NCBI GenBank assembly: GCA_910578075.1
Contig: CAJTPK010000007.1
Coordinates: 1-64,000 of the forward strand
Origin: an uncultured Muribaculaceae bacterium
GTDB lineage: Bacteria; Bacteroidota; Bacteroidia; Bacteroidales; Muribaculaceae
DNA length: 64,000 nucleotides
Direction of reading: 5' to 3'
Part shown: in pieces, positions 27,799 through 35,055 of the stretch
Layout: each line of letters starts with the position of its first letter
How positions within the stretch are numbered: position 1 is the stretch's first letter
Translations under genes and position numbers: made by a program
Notes under the pieces: generated by a model
Told to the model about the DNA's origin: nothing
Database searches by the model: none
The model's input: only the letters and a program-made list of their open reading frames with translations

Positions 27799-28763
27799 TT
27801 CTTGCGTCCTGTGAGTTTATCGAGGAGTTTTTTATAGGGTTCTTTCTCTTCCTCTCCAAGATTTATCTTGCGCAAAGCAGCGAGTGCCCGTGATACATAA
27901 CGAGCTATCTCCTTCTTGCAGATCTCGGAAATTCCCATCTTCTCATAAAGACGGGTAACCACCTTCACCTTGGTATCACCGGCAGTAAGCTTCATTGCTT
28001 CTCCAAGCGCGATTCCCTCGGCTCCTTTATCAGCAAGGCCACTGAGAAGCAGGAATGATTTCTTATTATTGTTGATATCGCCGCCGATGGGTTTGCCGAA
28101 TGTGTTTGAATCGCCGAACACATCGAGCCAATCATCCTGAATCTGGAAAGCCACCCCAAGCATCATACCGTATTCATACATTCTGGAGGCATCCTCATCC
28201 GACGCACCACCTATAATAGCTCCTATCTTAGCCGACGCACCGATCAAGGCTCCGGTCTTATCCATTATCATACGGATGTAATCGTCGATAGTCACATCGT
28301 CTCGTGTTTCGAAATCCATATCGAGACGTTGACCCTCGTAAACCCGTATGGCCATGTCATTAAACGTATCAAGCACCTTACGGAGCTTGGCGTCCTCAAC
28401 ATCTGAAATCAACTGAGTGGCGAGCGTCAACATTGTGTCACCTGAAAGAATGGCAGTATTCACATCCCACTTGGCATGTACGGAAGGACGCCCGCGGCGG
28501 GTGTCGGAATTATCCATTACATCATCGTGGAGAAGCGTGAAATTGTGAAACATCTCAATCCCGGCAGCCGCGCGGAACGCAGCTTCCGCATTGCCCCCGA
28601 AAGCATCCGCCGTCATCAGCATAAGTGCAGGACGCAGACGTTTGCCACCTGCCGACATGCCGTAGGCTATCGGCTCATATAAAGAAGTGAGTTCACCACC
28701 AGGGAATTCAAGATCCCTGATATTTTTCTCTATCAAAGCTGAATATTCAGAAAAAGCTTTCAT
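27795..28763 (-). CDS. Trans-polyprenyl diphosphate synthase
   Basis: This 322-residue class I isoprenyl diphosphate synthase elongates allylic diphosphates with isopentenyl diphosphate. The first Asp-rich motif LLHDDVMDNSDTRRGRPSVH and the second QIQDDWLDVFGD are both complete, and GGKRLRPALMLM is the conserved first region. I chose the ATG at 28763 (MKAFSEYSALIEK), because residues before it in the longer frame do not resemble the family. Chain length cannot be read reliably; farnesyl or geranylgeranyl synthase is likely. The spacing before tatD is a 4-base overlap. Confidence 0.92.
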   Translation of the reverse strand: MKAFSEYSALIEKNIRDLEFPGGELTSLYEPIAYGMSAGGKRLRPALMLMTADAFGGNAEAAFRAAAGIEMFHNFTLLHDDVMDNSDTRRGRPSVHAKWDVNTAILSGDTMLTLATQLISDVEDAKLRKVLDTFNDMAIRVYEGQRLDMDFETRDDVTIDDYIRMIMDKTGALIGASAKIGAIIGGASDEDASRMYEYGMMLGVAFQIQDDWLDVFGDSNTFGKPIGGDINNNKKSFLLLSGLADKGAEGIALGEAMKLTAGDTKVKVVTRLYEKMGISEICKKEIARYVSRALAALRKINLGEEEKEPYKKLLDKLTGRKK

Positions 28764-28834
28764 TATATCCTTTGTAATCTGTTGTGTGTAATATAAACAT
28801 GATGCAGCTTTTATCAAAAAGCTGCAATCTATCA

Positions 28835-29425
28835 TTATTCTATATTTCTGAATCTGTCATAGATTTCCTTAGGCATATCCCTGCCGCTGTCAGCTTCAAG
28901 GACAGTACGGAAACCTACGATAAACCGCTTGTATGTCTCCTCATCCTTACCGCAGGCTGACCGGAAAGCCTTAAGCTCCTCCTCCACCTCCAGCACTGAC
29001 ATATTTTTCTCGCGTATAGACTGCATATACTCCAGTCCGAGCTGAAGACCAAGTCCCTGCGGATCCTCCACTCCTGCCATGGCATACATGCGCATCTTGT
29101 CGGCAAGAGGAAGCGAAGCGACGAAATTATCATATTCACCGCCAAAGAGATCTGCATCCGCACCGGAATATCTGTCGTAAGCATAATTGGTAGCGATGCC
29201 GAGGCTATCGATACGCGCGTCCTTAAGCTGACCCAAAGCCGCACGGCAAATGAAACGCGCCACGGAATCCGGAGTTGTGCTTTTCATTACGTAAGCCACA
29301 CGGGCTGTATCAGGCATTGCATTGAAATTCTGCGGGAATCCGCTGCCATTCTCAGTCTTGCCACCCTTGCAACCGTTCAATAAAACGGCGACCGCAACGA
29401 TGACAATAAAAAAATACCTTTTCAT
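28835..29425 (-). CDS. Lipoprotein of unknown function
   Basis: This 196-residue protein has a lipoprotein signal with lipobox LLNGC (Cys19). The mature part is helical and charged, with conserved-looking segments DSVARFICRAALGQLKDARI and GLGLQLGLEYMQSIREKNM. I recognise no domain. It is the first gene of the polyprenyl synthase-tatD-antiporter operon and has a candidate -7 box TACTTTTG on the minus strand at 29441-29448. Confidence 0.72.
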   Translation of the reverse strand: MKRYFFIVIVAVAVLLNGCKGGKTENGSGFPQNFNAMPDTARVAYVMKSTTPDSVARFICRAALGQLKDARIDSLGIATNYAYDRYSGADADLFGGEYDNFVASLPLADKMRMYAMAGVEDPQGLGLQLGLEYMQSIREKNMSVLEVEEELKAFRSACGKDEETYKRFIVGFRTVLEADSGRDMPKEIYDRFRNIE

Positions 29426-29440
29426 TACTTAAATTTTAGG

Positions 29441-29448
29441 CAAAAGTA
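29441..29448 (-). promoter_or_regulatory. -7 box for the lipoprotein-polyprenyl synthase-tatD operon
   Basis: TACTTTTG on the minus strand, 15 bases before the ATG at 29425, matches TAnnTTTG. No well-spaced -33 element is obvious. Confidence 0.4.
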
Positions 29449-29547
29449 ATAAAAAATTGCCAAAATATTATGTCAATTCGGAGAAAAGCATTAACTTCGC
29501 GCTGTGAAAATTGAATTTCGCCCCATCCGGAGCGATTCAGCACAACT

Positions 29548-29635
29548 GGAGTGATGCTCGAGTGGCTGAAGAGGCACGCCTGGAAAGCGTGTATGCGCCA
29601 AAAGCGTATCGCGAGTTCGAATCTCGCTCACTCCG
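29548..29635 (+). tRNA. tRNA-Ser(GGA)
   Basis: The acceptor arms GGAGTGA and TCACTCC pair fully. The anticodon stem CACGC/GCGTG encloses the loop CTGGAAA with anticodon GGA. A long variable arm and the T-arm GCGAGTTCGAATCTCGC complete a class II tRNA of 88 bases. The CCA end is not encoded. Confidence 0.95.
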
Positions 29636-29640
29636 CCTTA

Positions 29641-29690
29641 AAACCCTAATAATCAGTACTAAAACAAGCTGATTATTAGGGTTTAATTTT
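29641..29690. terminator. Terminator between tRNA-Ser and the DUF3990 cassette
   Basis: AAACCCTAATAATCA and TGATTATTAGGGTTT are a perfect 15-bp inverted repeat with a 14-base loop, followed by AATTTTTAT. It can end the tRNA transcript on the plus strand and the cassette operon on the minus strand. Confidence 0.75.
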
Positions 29691-29726
29691 TATATCTTCG
29701 CATTTTTCAGGCCGTTCTTCCACCAA

Positions 29727-29948
29727 TTACCCGAGTTTTCCGGTTTCAATCTCCTTTCTAAGGAATGAGAATACATACACCGGTCCTTGAAAGTACAGTT
29801 TGCACTCCGGGTCGTTGACCTTCGCAAAAGTTTCAGAGCCATATAGAACATCAAGGGCTTTCTGCATATCCCAGCCATAATGTTCCATCAGCATCTCGGT
29901 TAAGTCGGTGGCAAGAAATTCCACTTCAAGACGTATATCCTTATCCAT
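29727..29948 (-). CDS. DUF3791-like small protein, third gene of the DUF3990 cassette
   Basis: This 73-residue acidic protein (VEFLATDLTEMLMEHYGWDM, then ALDVLYGSETFAKVNDPECK and YVFSFLRKE) has no signal or membrane segment. It overlaps the end of the DUF3990 gene by 8 bases and is the last gene of the cassette. Proteins of this type recur beside DUF3990 in gut Bacteroidales and Firmicutes; an antitoxin or accessory role is inferred from size and position only. Confidence 0.7.
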   Translation of the reverse strand: MDKDIRLEVEFLATDLTEMLMEHYGWDMQKALDVLYGSETFAKVNDPECKLYFQGPVYVFSFLRKEIETGKLG

Positions 29949-30429
29949 GTGATTTCTGTAGGTAGGTTAATGCTTTTTCATTAGCAAAGAAGTATTGGAC
30001 AGACTTCTTTGCTGTGAATTTTATTTTCTCAATGAGTTGCTCTACAGTCCAATAGCCTTGCATATACAATTGTATCTGACGACCAACATTGTCATTGGCA
30101 ATCGGACCAATCACAATATCATAGGCATGAATGAGGCTGTCGGAGGCATTGCGTCGGTTGCCGACTACAAACTCAGCCCACTCGACAGTATAATCCTCAA
30201 AGACCTTAATAGCAAGTCCGTCCCGGGTCGCTTTGTCAAGGTCGAATTCAAAAGATGACACTATCGGTTCACCGGTAGTAAAAATCTTGACTCTCGATTC
30301 AGCCCATTCAAGGGCCTGATTATAGTCGGGATTTAGGTAAAACCCTTTACCAAAATCCTTACCGGGATTAGCCATTGACAAGTCAATGGTTTCGACCTGA
30401 ACATTAGAGCCGTGATGCAATATAATCAT
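29941..30429 (-). CDS. DUF3990 protein, probable ADP-ribosyltransferase-fold toxin
   Basis: This 162-residue cytoplasmic protein starts IILHHGSNVQVETIDLS and continues GKDFGKGFYLNPDYNQALEW. The H-G near the N-terminus and the GKGFYL-x-QA segment match DUF3990, a family I recall as belonging to the ADP-ribosyltransferase superfamily. In that fold these segments line the NAD site. It lies between two small overlapping genes (4 and 8 bases), the arrangement of a toxin with one or two antitoxins. The target, if any, is unknown, and an ADP-ribosylation activity is inference. Confidence 0.75.
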   Translation of the reverse strand: MIILHHGSNVQVETIDLSMANPGKDFGKGFYLNPDYNQALEWAESRVKIFTTGEPIVSSFEFDLDKATRDGLAIKVFEDYTVEWAEFVVGNRRNASDSLIHAYDIVIGPIANDNVGRQIQLYMQGYWTVEQLIEKIKFTAKKSVQYFFANEKALTYLQKSHG

Positions 30430-30653
30430 GATATGCGTCCCCCTCTGTTATAGCAATAAACTTGCAAGTCTTCAACTGCGCTCTCAATCGACTGGGTATG
30501 TTCCACCTCATAATATTTAATGAGGAAATCAATTCCGGTGAAGCGGCGCAGATAAGCGTAGGCTTGCTGATTTGTCAGCTTGAATCGCCTGGCAAATTCA
30601 CTGACGCAAACCACCACATACTCAATTCGGTTTTTTATTTCGTGCTTGTCCAT
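30426..30653 (-). CDS. DUF3791 small protein, first gene of the DUF3990 cassette, probable antitoxin
   Basis: This 75-residue protein (IEYVVVCVSEFARRFKLTNQ, then AYAYLRRFTGIDFLIKYYEVEHTQ and ESAVEDLQVYCYNRGG) fits DUF3791, a helical family found upstream of DUF3990. It overlaps the DUF3990 start by 4 bases. Being first in the operon fits an antitoxin, but no DNA-binding motif is obvious. Confidence 0.75.
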   Translation of the reverse strand: MDKHEIKNRIEYVVVCVSEFARRFKLTNQQAYAYLRRFTGIDFLIKYYEVEHTQSIESAVEDLQVYCYNRGGRIS

Positions 30654-30684
30654 ACGGTTATATTATTGAAGTTGCTATTTGATA

Positions 30685-30749
30685 GAAAACCCCTAATGTA
30701 GCATCTGACGGCTGACCAAAGCCTTGTTACGACTACATTAGGAGTTTTC
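30685..30749 (-). promoter_or_regulatory. Hairpin leader upstream of the DUF3990 cassette, possible attenuator
   Basis: GAAAACCCCTAATGTAG and CTACATTAGGAGTTTTC form a 17-bp inverted repeat with one mismatch and a 31-base loop. On the minus strand the second arm ends in GGGGTTTTC, so the structure resembles an intrinsic terminator placed 32 bases before the first start codon. Confidence 0.5.
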
Positions 30750-30827
30750 AAAAGATTTTAGGTTTTCACCGTATAACTTTATTCCATTTTTAATTGGTCA
30801 ATGTCGGATATTGAAGTTATCTAAGCG

Positions 30828-30835
30828 CAAAGTTA
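30828..30835 (-). promoter_or_regulatory. -7 box for the DUF3990 cassette
   Basis: TAACTTTG on the minus strand matches TAnnTTTG exactly. It would give a leader of about 168 bases containing the hairpin at 30685-30749. The remaining bases of the 30654-30981 gap show no gene; the A/T-rich sequence near 30855 and 30950 also contains TAAATTTG on the plus strand, with no gene to drive. Confidence 0.45.
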
Positions 30836-30981
30836 TATAAAATCGGTGAGATCTTACATAAATTTGCAAAGTAAATCATCATATACTATTCAAAGGCATC
30901 AGATACAAGTAAGACCCATGCAAACGTCTCGTCAAAAAAACGAAAAATCGCTAAATTTGCCGAACAAAGCTTAATCTTTTA

Positions 30982-31548
30982 TCAGCCGTCAATGCCGAAA
31001 CAGTTTATCACTACTGATTTCTCATCCTTGGCATTAGGATTGGTAACGATGATTCCATACTCCCCGGCTTCGATATTAGGAATACTTATCAGATAGGATG
31101 ATTCTCCATATTTCTTTCCTGAGAATTTGAGATAGCTCTGGTTATTCTCACTGAGCCCGCCGAACATATCATATGATGACAACTCACTCTTACGATCTTT
31201 CTTACCCTGTTTGAACTTAAAAAGCTTAACAACGGCCAAAGGATCAGAATTGTTATCTGTTGCTCTGACAATAAGTTTTATAGGTCCGGCAACTGTACGA
31301 GCTTGAGCAGCAGGAGTCTTAAGTTTTATCTCACTCTTGGCTTTGGAATAACCTACCATCGCAAGACCTATGTTTGCCTTGGTCTTTATTTGGCAGAATT
31401 CCTTATCCAAAAGAACGCCATCGCTCCCGACTATCAAAAGGCATTCTCCCGTGAAATCCGGTTCTGCAACTGTAATTTCATTCTGAGCATACGACAACAA
31501 ACTCATTGCCATAATACCAAGCAATACTAAAATCTTTTTCATAATCAT
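30982..31548 (-). CDS. Secreted protein of unknown function
   Basis: This 188-residue protein has a signal peptide ending LLSYAQN (the ATG at 31542, MKKILVLLG, is equally likely as the start). The mature part is beta-rich, with SEIKLKTPAAQARTVAGPIK, LIVRATDNNSDPLAVVKLFK and a final strand YGIIVTNPNAKDEKSVVINC. It is perhaps a jelly-roll or C2-like fold, but I recognise no family. A -7 box TATATTTG lies just upstream on the minus strand. There is no close partner gene. Confidence 0.68.
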   Translation of the reverse strand: MIMKKILVLLGIMAMSLLSYAQNEITVAEPDFTGECLLIVGSDGVLLDKEFCQIKTKANIGLAMVGYSKAKSEIKLKTPAAQARTVAGPIKLIVRATDNNSDPLAVVKLFKFKQGKKDRKSELSSYDMFGGLSENNQSYLKFSGKKYGESSYLISIPNIEAGEYGIIVTNPNAKDEKSVVINCFGIDG

Positions 31549-31569
31549 CAGGTTTTATTAATTTAGTTA

Positions 31570-31577
31570 CAAATATA
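31570..31577 (-). promoter_or_regulatory. -7 box for the secreted protein at 30982
   Basis: TATATTTG on the minus strand matches TAnnTTTG, 21 bases before the ATG at 31548; TTGC lies 18 bases further upstream as a weak -33 candidate. Confidence 0.45.
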
Positions 31578-31671
31578 CATCATTTTCTTCAATTTGCAAT
31601 ACTTACAGCACAAATCTAATCAATTTATCTATCATACTAAATTTACCAATCGATTTAAACTGTTTTTTTTG

Positions 31672-32415
31672 CTACATAGACAATGCATCGGGGTCATCGA
31701 TAGGACCGTGTGTCTTCACATACTCATCATAAAGACGCAGAATAGAGGATGGATTGTCTCTCAGTTCCCAGAAATGAGCCTTATGGTCTTCACAATTATA
31801 GTAGTAATCCTCAATAATTTTTTTAAACTCAGGAGCCCGTTTTTTGAGATAGTTTCTCAGCAGGGCAAGCGATACCCCTCCGTTTGTAATAAGACCGTAA
31901 GCAGCCTTGGCTCCCTTGAATTTCACTCCTATGACCGGCACTACACGGCTCTGGACATTTCTGCCGCCTGTACTCTCCCAGACATTCCATTTAAGAATCG
32001 AGCCGTTTTCACCACGATATAGCTCACCGGCAAATCCCCTCACGCAGGTATTCGGTTTAAATGGAGCCGGTGAATTGATTTTCTCACTCACAACCGTGAA
32101 TCCTTCCGGATAACCTTCTGTGGTTTCCACAAAACGATACTCTTTGATCTCGCTTGCACTGTATCTGCGCGTGTCTCCACCTTTGGGCTCAACTCCAACA
32201 TTTATATACTGACGAATGGTTCCCGATTTGGAAAACATATTTTTCAGACCCGTCTTAAGATCGCTGCGCAGATAGCCCTCGATGCTGTCACCATTGAAAA
32301 GAACAGCTTTAATATGGCGCGACTCGGCCTCAGCATCATCAGCAAATACTGCAAACTGGCAACAAACAGCCATAAGATAGATAAAAAAGACTCTGATTCT
32401 CATAAAATTTATCAT
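31672..32415 (-). CDS. Secreted protein of unknown function
   Basis: This 247-residue protein has a signal peptide of about 25 residues ending CQFAVFADD (an ATG at 32403 would shorten it by four residues). It contains IKAVLFNGDSIEGYLRSDLK, which resembles the start of small beta-barrel domains found in Bacteroidales secreted proteins, and ends in a helical charged tail. No catalytic motif is seen and no family is recognised. Confidence 0.65.
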   Translation of the reverse strand: MINFMRIRVFFIYLMAVCCQFAVFADDAEAESRHIKAVLFNGDSIEGYLRSDLKTGLKNMFSKSGTIRQYINVGVEPKGGDTRRYSASEIKEYRFVETTEGYPEGFTVVSEKINSPAPFKPNTCVRGFAGELYRGENGSILKWNVWESTGGRNVQSRVVPVIGVKFKGAKAAYGLITNGGVSLALLRNYLKKRAPEFKKIIEDYYYNCEDHKAHFWELRDNPSSILRLYDEYVKTHGPIDDPDALSM

Positions 32416-32435
32416 TTACAATGTTCATTCGTTCT

Positions 32436-32788
32436 ATTGAAGTCATCTAATTTTTTATTGGTGTCCGGTAAAAATATCAATCACGCGGAGACGCAGAGGC
32501 GCAAAGGATTTATACCGCTCAATCCCGACGCGGAGGTCGTTACCACTCCTGCGGAGGCACAGAGACCGTCCGGCCACACTCCGCGCCTTTACCAAAATCG
32601 CCACGCGATTCTCCGTGATCTTTACACCAACACCATTTTTGCCAACTCAAAACTTTGCGCCTCCGCGCCTCTGCGTGAAGTTCGACCATATAATGGGGCT
32701 TGTCAAGATCTAAAGTCCAATATTTATGATGGTTCTGCATATTTACCGGACATCAATATAATTTTTTACGAAAGTTTAGATGACTTCA
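32436..32788. mobile_element. MITE-like element with inverted ends, carrying a nested 199-bp repeat
   Basis: TGAAGTCATCTAA and TGTCCGGTAAA on the left (32438-32450 and 32462-32472) recur inverted on the right (32776-32788 and 32742-32752). The spacing between the two blocks is 11 bases on the left and 23 on the right. The 199-bp repeat sits between the two ends. No transposase is encoded. The element fills most of the 532-base gap between the secreted protein gene and the GH65 gene. Confidence 0.55.
32480..32678. repeat. 199-bp dispersed repeat, copy 2, with inverted ends
   Basis: It begins ATCACGCGGAGACGCAGAGG and ends CGCGCCTCTGCGTGA, and matches the copy at 9104-9302 in order and exact length. 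The ends are inverted repeats of each other. The segment 32789-32883 after it shows no gene. Confidence 0.8.
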
Positions 32789-32883
32789 TTGGTTCAATGC
32801 AAAGATATAGCTAAATTTTCTATTTGTATGGGACATTTGTCCCATTGGACTCCTGCAGAATTCATTTTCCTTACTTAGCATAA

Positions 32884-32918
32884 AAAAAGGTTGGCTCTTG
32901 GGATGAGTCAACCTTTTT
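32884..32918. terminator. Terminator of the GH65 gene
   Basis: AAAAAGGTTGGCTC and GAGTCAACCTTTTT form a 14-bp stem with one mismatch and a 7-base loop, with A/T runs at both ends. It lies 29 bases past the GH65 stop codon on the minus strand. Confidence 0.8.
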
Positions 32919-32947
32919 CTAAACGATACCGTGAATACTTACACTCT

Positions 32948-35020
32948 CTATTGTTCTTGAGTACGGGTAAATGTTTGGCGTGTGGGACCGACGCCTTTCA
33001 CCGTGACGGATTTCCAATGAGCGGGCAGCGATGAGGGAAGCTGTGTCACACCTTCTGTTGTCAGCTCAAGCCCACAGAAACCATTGATGACCGCCTGAAG
33101 AAAGCCTCCTGCACCGGTGGTGAAGTATGGATTGGTACCTCCCGCACCTTCTGAAACTACTCCGAAAGGCGGTAGCTGGTTGGGTCGGAAACTGCGTACA
33201 AACAGTTCGTAGGCCTTATCTCCCTCACCAAGACGCGCGTGCTGGATAGCGAGAACTGCAAAAGACATGGCCGGTCCCTTGGGATCCATAACTCCTTCAT
33301 AATATTCAAGGTCCCGACGCAATTGAGCCTCATCTGTGATTACTCCCAAAGGATATCCAAGCAAGTTTACATCAGCCTGTTTGATTTTCTTGCCTTCATA
33401 TCCCTCATGCTCAAGTGTTATTCCTTCAAGCGACTTGAGTATGCGCAATCCGTCTGCAATCGCCTGCCACTCCGGATCAGGAGCCACACCGCATTCTTTG
33501 GCTGCCTCGACTGCCGCCTGCATAGCCTTGATCACCGCTCCGTTGGTAAAAGCATTGTCATCAACCCTTTGAGCATATTCATCGGCACAGACAACATTGC
33601 GAATGGAATATGATCCATCAGCATTCTTCTCTACTCGGCTTTTCCAGAAGTCTGCCACATCGGCAAGCAATGGATATCCCTGAGTCTCAAGCCATTTCTT
33701 ATCACGATTCATGAGATAATAGTTCCAGGTAGCAATGGCGACATCAGCGGTTATGTGATGTTCAAACGCACCGGTCAACGCCCATACAGGACAAGATTCC
33801 TCACCTGCGTCGTCACTCTCCCAAGGGAACATGGCTCCATCATAGCCATAAGCCAACGCCCGTTTCCTCGCACCGTCCAGACGATCTATACGGTAATTCA
33901 TCATAGACTCGGCAATGCCTTGATTCAGGAAAAGCATCGGGGGATACATCCATAATTCGGTATCCCAGAATATATGACCATTATATCCTGTAGCGGAGAG
34001 ACCAAAGGGAGGGATGCTCAGACGACTCCCCTTTCTCGCACTTGAATAAAGATTATATAGAGAGAAGCGGACTGCCTTCTGCGCCTCTTCATCACCCTCT
34101 ATCACGACATCTCCTTCCCATAATTCATCCCACAGACGATCATGGCGTGCAATAACCCTGTCGAGTCCTTCATTGGCTATATAAGATACCTGACGGTCAC
34201 TTTCATTATAAGGATCAAGGAAATCACGGGCAGAGCATACGCTACCGACAAGCGCAAAACTTATCGACTCCCCTTTCTTCAGGTCGAGAGTGAAGCCTAT
34301 CCGATTCTTCTCATGTTCAAATATTTCCGGCTCATCCCCTGCAAAAATAAAACCTGCCGAGGCAGACACTGCCACATCCCTATATTTTGAAAGAGCGCTC
34401 CGCCTGATCACCTTCAACCGTGCCCCCTCCTTCTTAAATGACTTTTTAACTGTCTCCGAAGCGGCAGCTGAGGTCTGATAGGAAGCAGGCAGCGATATCG
34501 AATCAGACACACCAAGCCTCATATTCTTCAGAGCTGTTATCTTCACGGTCATCACTCCGGCATAGGGCATATTTCTCAATGCCCTGACATCATATGAGAT
34601 CTCAGCTTCATTACCATATCTGAACCGGGTAGAGTGCACAGCTTTCCGCATGTCAAGAGTCTGGCTCCATCCATTCACTCCCAGACTGTCTATTTTGCTT
34701 CCATTGACAGTAACAGCGAGATTAAACGGATTTATACCCTTCAACACACTACTGACATCACCTCGCTTCTTTGTATCAAACACATGATTAAGCACCACAT
34801 CCTTAACAGTGAACGGTTTTTTCCAAGGAATTATACCGATGCCTCCGTTTCCGGTCATAGCCCCATAATAAGGAGTCGATATGAAATCATCAGTAGTAAT
34901 TGTCCATCCATCATTCACGTCTTCGATGACATCCTTGACCTCCGCATGCACGCCGGATGCAAAAGCTGCCATTGTCAAAGCAAAAACAGCACTTTTAATA
35001 TATCTGAAAATCAGCTTCAT
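32948..35020 (-). CDS. GH65-family glycoside hydrolase or phosphorylase, secreted
   Basis: This 690-residue protein has a signal peptide ending GVHAE (about residue 26). An N-terminal beta-sandwich domain is followed by an (alpha/alpha)6 barrel with FWDTE at 351-355, the conserved GH65 motif, and ADEYAQRVDDNAF at 479-490 with the probable acid Glu481. GH65 includes trehalose, kojibiose and maltose phosphorylases and the mammalian-type glucosylgalactosyl-hydroxylysine glucosidase ATHL1. A signal peptide argues for a hydrolase outside the cytoplasm, since phosphorylases are intracellular. It lies 35 bases after the C69 peptidase gene, at the end of the efflux operon. Confidence 0.85.
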   Translation of the reverse strand: MKLIFRYIKSAVFALTMAAFASGVHAEVKDVIEDVNDGWTITTDDFISTPYYGAMTGNGGIGIIPWKKPFTVKDVVLNHVFDTKKRGDVSSVLKGINPFNLAVTVNGSKIDSLGVNGWSQTLDMRKAVHSTRFRYGNEAEISYDVRALRNMPYAGVMTVKITALKNMRLGVSDSISLPASYQTSAAASETVKKSFKKEGARLKVIRRSALSKYRDVAVSASAGFIFAGDEPEIFEHEKNRIGFTLDLKKGESISFALVGSVCSARDFLDPYNESDRQVSYIANEGLDRVIARHDRLWDELWEGDVVIEGDEEAQKAVRFSLYNLYSSARKGSRLSIPPFGLSATGYNGHIFWDTELWMYPPMLFLNQGIAESMMNYRIDRLDGARKRALAYGYDGAMFPWESDDAGEESCPVWALTGAFEHHITADVAIATWNYYLMNRDKKWLETQGYPLLADVADFWKSRVEKNADGSYSIRNVVCADEYAQRVDDNAFTNGAVIKAMQAAVEAAKECGVAPDPEWQAIADGLRILKSLEGITLEHEGYEGKKIKQADVNLLGYPLGVITDEAQLRRDLEYYEGVMDPKGPAMSFAVLAIQHARLGEGDKAYELFVRSFRPNQLPPFGVVSEGAGGTNPYFTTGAGGFLQAVINGFCGLELTTEGVTQLPSSLPAHWKSVTVKGVGPTRQTFTRTQEQ

Positions 35021-35055
35021 AAATCAATATTTTACAAAAGGCATGTATCGAATTA

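Noticed and set aside
29548..30960. tRNA-Ser as the attachment site of an integrative element carrying the DUF3990 cassette
   Set aside because: No integrase and no repeat of the tRNA 3' end were found downstream by eye, so an integration event is not supported beyond proximity.
31594..32022. Plus-strand open frame over the secreted protein at 31672
   Set aside because: It is a shadow of the minus-strand gene and lacks any recognisable sequence feature.
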